The position numbers and the translations under genes were made by a program. From positions 1-64,000 of the forward strand of contig JBDVKF010000044.1 of NCBI GenBank assembly GCA_039960995.1: DNA of 64,000 nt. Reading direction: 5' to 3'. This document shows, in pieces, positions 61,826 through 64,000 of the stretch. The notes under the pieces were generated by a model. That model saw only the letters and a program-made list of their open reading frames with translations. It had not been told where the DNA came from and did no database searches. Source of the stretch: JABSSA01 sp039960995. GTDB taxonomy: Bacteria > Pseudomonadota > Alphaproteobacteria > Rhodobacterales > Rhodobacteraceae. Each line of letters begins with the position of its first letter. Positions within the stretch are counted from its first letter, which is position 1.

Positions 61826-62617
61826 TTAGCGAATGCGACGTGTGCGACGAGGTTTGGGTTTTGGCTTGGGTTCTTGTTCCGCTTCGGATGCCAGACCCAA
61901 TTGATCACGCATGATGCGTGGACGGACTTCTTCCACAGTCCCTTGGGTTAGGTCACCAAGCTGGAAAGGCCCATAGCTCAGCCGGATCAGGCGATTAACG
62001 GTCAACCCAACGGCTTCCATCGCACGACGGATTTCGCGATTTTTGCCTTCGCGCAAACCAATCGTGGCCCAAGCATTTGCGCCCTGTTGTCGATCCAAGG
62101 TGATTTGCATCGGCTGAAAACGCTCGCCCTCGACTGTGAGCCCGTCGCGTAACGGCTTAAACGACTCGTCCGATGGTCTGCCGTGGATACGCACACGGTA
62201 TCGGCGCATCCAACCCGTTGAAGGAAGTTCCAGCTTTCGCTTGAGTTCGCCATCATTGGTCAGCAACAGCAACCCTTCCGAATTGATATCAAGGCGCCCC
62301 ACTGACATCACCCGTGGCAAGTCTTCGGGCAGTTTATCAAAGATGGTCGCGCGACCTTTTTCGTCTTTTGCAGATGTGACCAAGCCAGTTGGTTTATGAT
62401 ACCGCCACAATCGCGCCGGTTCCGCCGCTTGAAGCGGTTTGCCATCGACAGAGATTTTGTCCGATGTGGTCACATTCAACGCAGGACTGTCGATCACTTT
62501 GCCATTCACGGCCACACGACCTGCACGCACGATATCTTCTGCACCACGACGACTGGCCAAACCGGCGCGGGCGATGACTTTGGCGATACGATCACCAGGA
62601 GGGGCTTTGTCAGACAT
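61826..62617 (-). CDS. rRNA pseudouridine synthase, RluB/RsuA family
   Basis: 263 residues. An S4 RNA-binding domain (about 10-60: IAKVIARAGLASRRGAEDIVR), then the catalytic domain with VGRLDINSEGLLLLTNDG (catalytic aspartate) and EGKNREIRRAMEAVG. C-terminal tail basic and Pro/Lys-rich. Likely acts on 23S rRNA (RluB) rather than 16S; this is not certain. Confidence 0.92.
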   Translation of the reverse strand: MSDKAPPGDRIAKVIARAGLASRRGAEDIVRAGRVAVNGKVIDSPALNVTTSDKISVDGKPLQAAEPARLWRYHKPTGLVTSAKDEKGRATIFDKLPEDLPRVMSVGRLDINSEGLLLLTNDGELKRKLELPSTGWMRRYRVRIHGRPSDESFKPLRDGLTVEGERFQPMQITLDRQQGANAWATIGLREGKNREIRRAMEAVGLTVNRLIRLSYGPFQLGDLTQGTVEEVRPRIMRDQLGLASEAEQEPKPKPKPRRTRRIR

Positions 62618-62626
62618 GTCGCGGCT

Positions 62627-63409
62627 TTAGGGGGTTGTTACCGGCTGCGCAACCGGCTTGAAACCCGCCACACTCGACGCACACCCGTAAAAGTGCGACC
62701 TCTGACTGACAAAAAGTCCCTCTGTACGCAGGGCCTCCGCAAAGAAAGTGATGTCGCCAAAGTTGCGTGTATAGATGCCCAACATGCTGAAATCCTGAGC
62801 ACCTTTCAAAAACAGTCGTTCAATCAATGGCAGTACAAAGTCGAGGTGCAACCGATAGAGCGGTCGCAAAACCCAACCCTTTGGATCAGACGCTTCGATC
62901 AAGGTAAAAGCACCTCCGGGCCGCAAAATCAGAGCAATGCGTTTGGCCAGCAGGGACTGTTGGGCATGCGTAAGAGTTTTTAACCCGAACGTCGACATAA
63001 CGATATCGGCGGATGCATCGGGCAAATCAGTTTCCAAAACATTGGCCTGACGGTGTTCAATGCGGTGCGAGATCTGAGTGTGCAAGCGGTTCACCGCTTG
63101 ATCATGCATGGATTTGGAAATGTCGATTGCTGTGATCATGGCCTTTGGAAACACCGAAAGAACATGAGGCCACGCTTCGCCGGTTCCGGCCATCAGATCA
63201 ATTATCTGTGGCGTATCTTTATTTATGTCGCTGCCTTTATGGCGGGATAGAACCAATTGGCCGGGCAATCTGGACACACATTGGCGACGCCAAAGCCAGA
63301 TGAACCCCATAGAACCGACGGCGGACCACATTCGATAATTGCTCGAACATCGATCAAACAAGTCAGCCACAAAAGCTGGGTCATAAATATCGTCTGTATC
63401 TCTATCCAT
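62627..63409 (-). CDS. UbiE-like class I SAM-dependent methyltransferase
   Basis: 260 residues. SAM-binding IIDLMAGTGEAWPHVL near residue 68, ITAIDISKSMHDQA, and ALILRPGGAFTLIEASDP follow the UbiE/COQ5 plan. The N-terminal YDPAFVADLFDRCSSNYR also resembles this group. Substrate not determined. Divergent from tadA. Confidence 0.85.
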   Translation of the reverse strand: MDRDTDDIYDPAFVADLFDRCSSNYRMWSAVGSMGFIWLWRRQCVSRLPGQLVLSRHKGSDINKDTPQIIDLMAGTGEAWPHVLSVFPKAMITAIDISKSMHDQAVNRLHTQISHRIEHRQANVLETDLPDASADIVMSTFGLKTLTHAQQSLLAKRIALILRPGGAFTLIEASDPKGWVLRPLYRLHLDFVLPLIERLFLKGAQDFSMLGIYTRNFGDITFFAEALRTEGLFVSQRSHFYGCASSVAGFKPVAQPVTTP

Positions 63410-63486
63410 TCGGCGTTGGTAAGGCGCGACGCTGGGATTCGCAAATGCAGGCTTGCACGGCGCCGCGCAGCATGGGACTGAACCCT

Positions 63487-63942
63487 ATGGTGTTCAAAAG
63501 CTTCATGGATCAGGCATTGGCCGAAGCCCGCGCTGCAGCCGAACGGGGCGAGGTTCCCGTGGGCGCGGTTGTCGTTGATCCAAGCGGTTCGGTTGTCGCG
63601 TCTGCCGGCAACAGAACCCGCGAGCTTTCAGATCCATCAGCCCATGCCGAAATGCTGGCGTTGCGTGCAGCGTGTGCCGCGTCAGGGACGCACCGGTTGC
63701 CGGATCATGATTTATACGTGACGCTGGAACCCTGCGCGATGTGCGCAGGTGTCATCGCCGCGACGCGTATTGCGCGGGTCTATTTTGGGGCAGCGGATCC
63801 AAAATCTGGCGGCGTTCTTCATGGGGCTCGTGTGTTTTCCCATCCGCAATCCCACCACGTACCCGAAGTTTATGATGGGATTGCCGAAAACGAAGCGTCG
63901 CAACTTTTGCAAGATTTCTTTGCAGCGCGCCGAAAGTCTTAA
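63487..63942 (+). CDS. tadA: tRNA-specific adenosine deaminase TadA
   Basis: 151 residues; converts A34 of tRNA-Arg to inosine. Zinc and catalytic motifs SAHAEMLALRAA and TLEPCAMCAGVIAATRI are intact. ATG 63487 (MVFKSFMDQALAEARAA) gives the family's N-terminus; the frame is open 14 codons further upstream, and ATG 63505 is a shorter option. Confidence 0.93.
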   Translation: MVFKSFMDQALAEARAAAERGEVPVGAVVVDPSGSVVASAGNRTRELSDPSAHAEMLALRAACAASGTHRLPDHDLYVTLEPCAMCAGVIAATRIARVYFGAADPKSGGVLHGARVFSHPQSHHVPEVYDGIAENEASQLLQDFFAARRKS

Positions 63943-64000
63943 TTGCTATCGTTGAGGCGTCTTGGATGGCGGGCTTTTCTCTTAATCCATCGGCTTAGTC

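Overview
The window looks like a piece of an alphaproteobacterial chromosome, most likely Rhodobacteraceae (Roseobacter group). Support: the aerobic cobalamin route (CobG, CobF, CobN, CobE, CobW, DUF1636) in one block, a protein with a VPLPA-type C-terminal sorting tail, a DUF2927 lipoprotein, middling G+C, and dense ATGA/GTGA-coupled operons. The species cannot be named from the sequence. No integrase, transposase, phage gene or CRISPR array was seen.

Layout. 1-5.8 kb: the tail of a class III alcohol dehydrogenase, a NitT/TauT-type ABC importer, the urease accessory genes ureE-ureF-ureG without ureDABC, and an exported VPLPA-tail protein. 6.1-28.8 kb: an almost complete aerobic vitamin B12 cluster. 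Two cobalamin riboswitches, both read from the minus strand, sit upstream of cbiM and of DUF1636-cobW-cobN-cobG-cobH-cobI-cobJ. cobK lies on the opposite strand inside this run and overlaps both neighbours. On the plus strand follow cobO, a HAD phosphatase and cobQ, then the lower-ligand and assembly genes (phosphatase-cbiB-cobC on minus, cobU-cobT-cobS on plus). Not in the window: the chelatase subunits CobS/CobT, BluB, CobR and a CbiNQO partner for CbiM. 28.9-33.6 kb: a LolD/FtsX-type ABC unit with an AttH-like lipocalin, then a PNPOx-like gene broken by an in-frame stop. 33.8-35.4 kb: ArsR regulator, SRPBCC protein and small membrane protein, then tRNA-Gly(TCC). 35.6-41.4 kb: ABC exporter, acyl-CoA synthetase, alpha/beta hydrolase, anchored thioredoxin-like protein. 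41.8-50.5 kb: glycerate kinase, CocE/NonD hydrolase and a dipeptide-type ABC importer, all on minus, punctuated by strong stem-loops. 50.5-52.8 kb: a 700-base leader with two covarying hairpin repeats before a type-I-secretion-like ABC protein whose ATPase motifs have been lost. 52.9-61.6 kb: pirin, dtd, nitroreductase, then a membrane-stress set (zinc-ribbon protein, SPFH-GYF protein, DUF2927 lipoprotein, TelA, XpaC, a 29-residue membrane peptide, TerC). 61.8-64 kb: RluB-type pseudouridine synthase, a UbiE-like methyltransferase and tadA.

How it fits together. The corrin genes cover uroporphyrinogen III to adenosylcobalamin, with cobalt supply (CbiM, CobW) and feedback through the riboswitches. 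The best candidates for undescribed biology are the degenerate ABC protein with its hairpin leader (50.5-52.8 kb), the TerC/XpaC/TelA/SPFH/zinc-ribbon membrane-stress set without PspA, and the antisense nesting of cobK.
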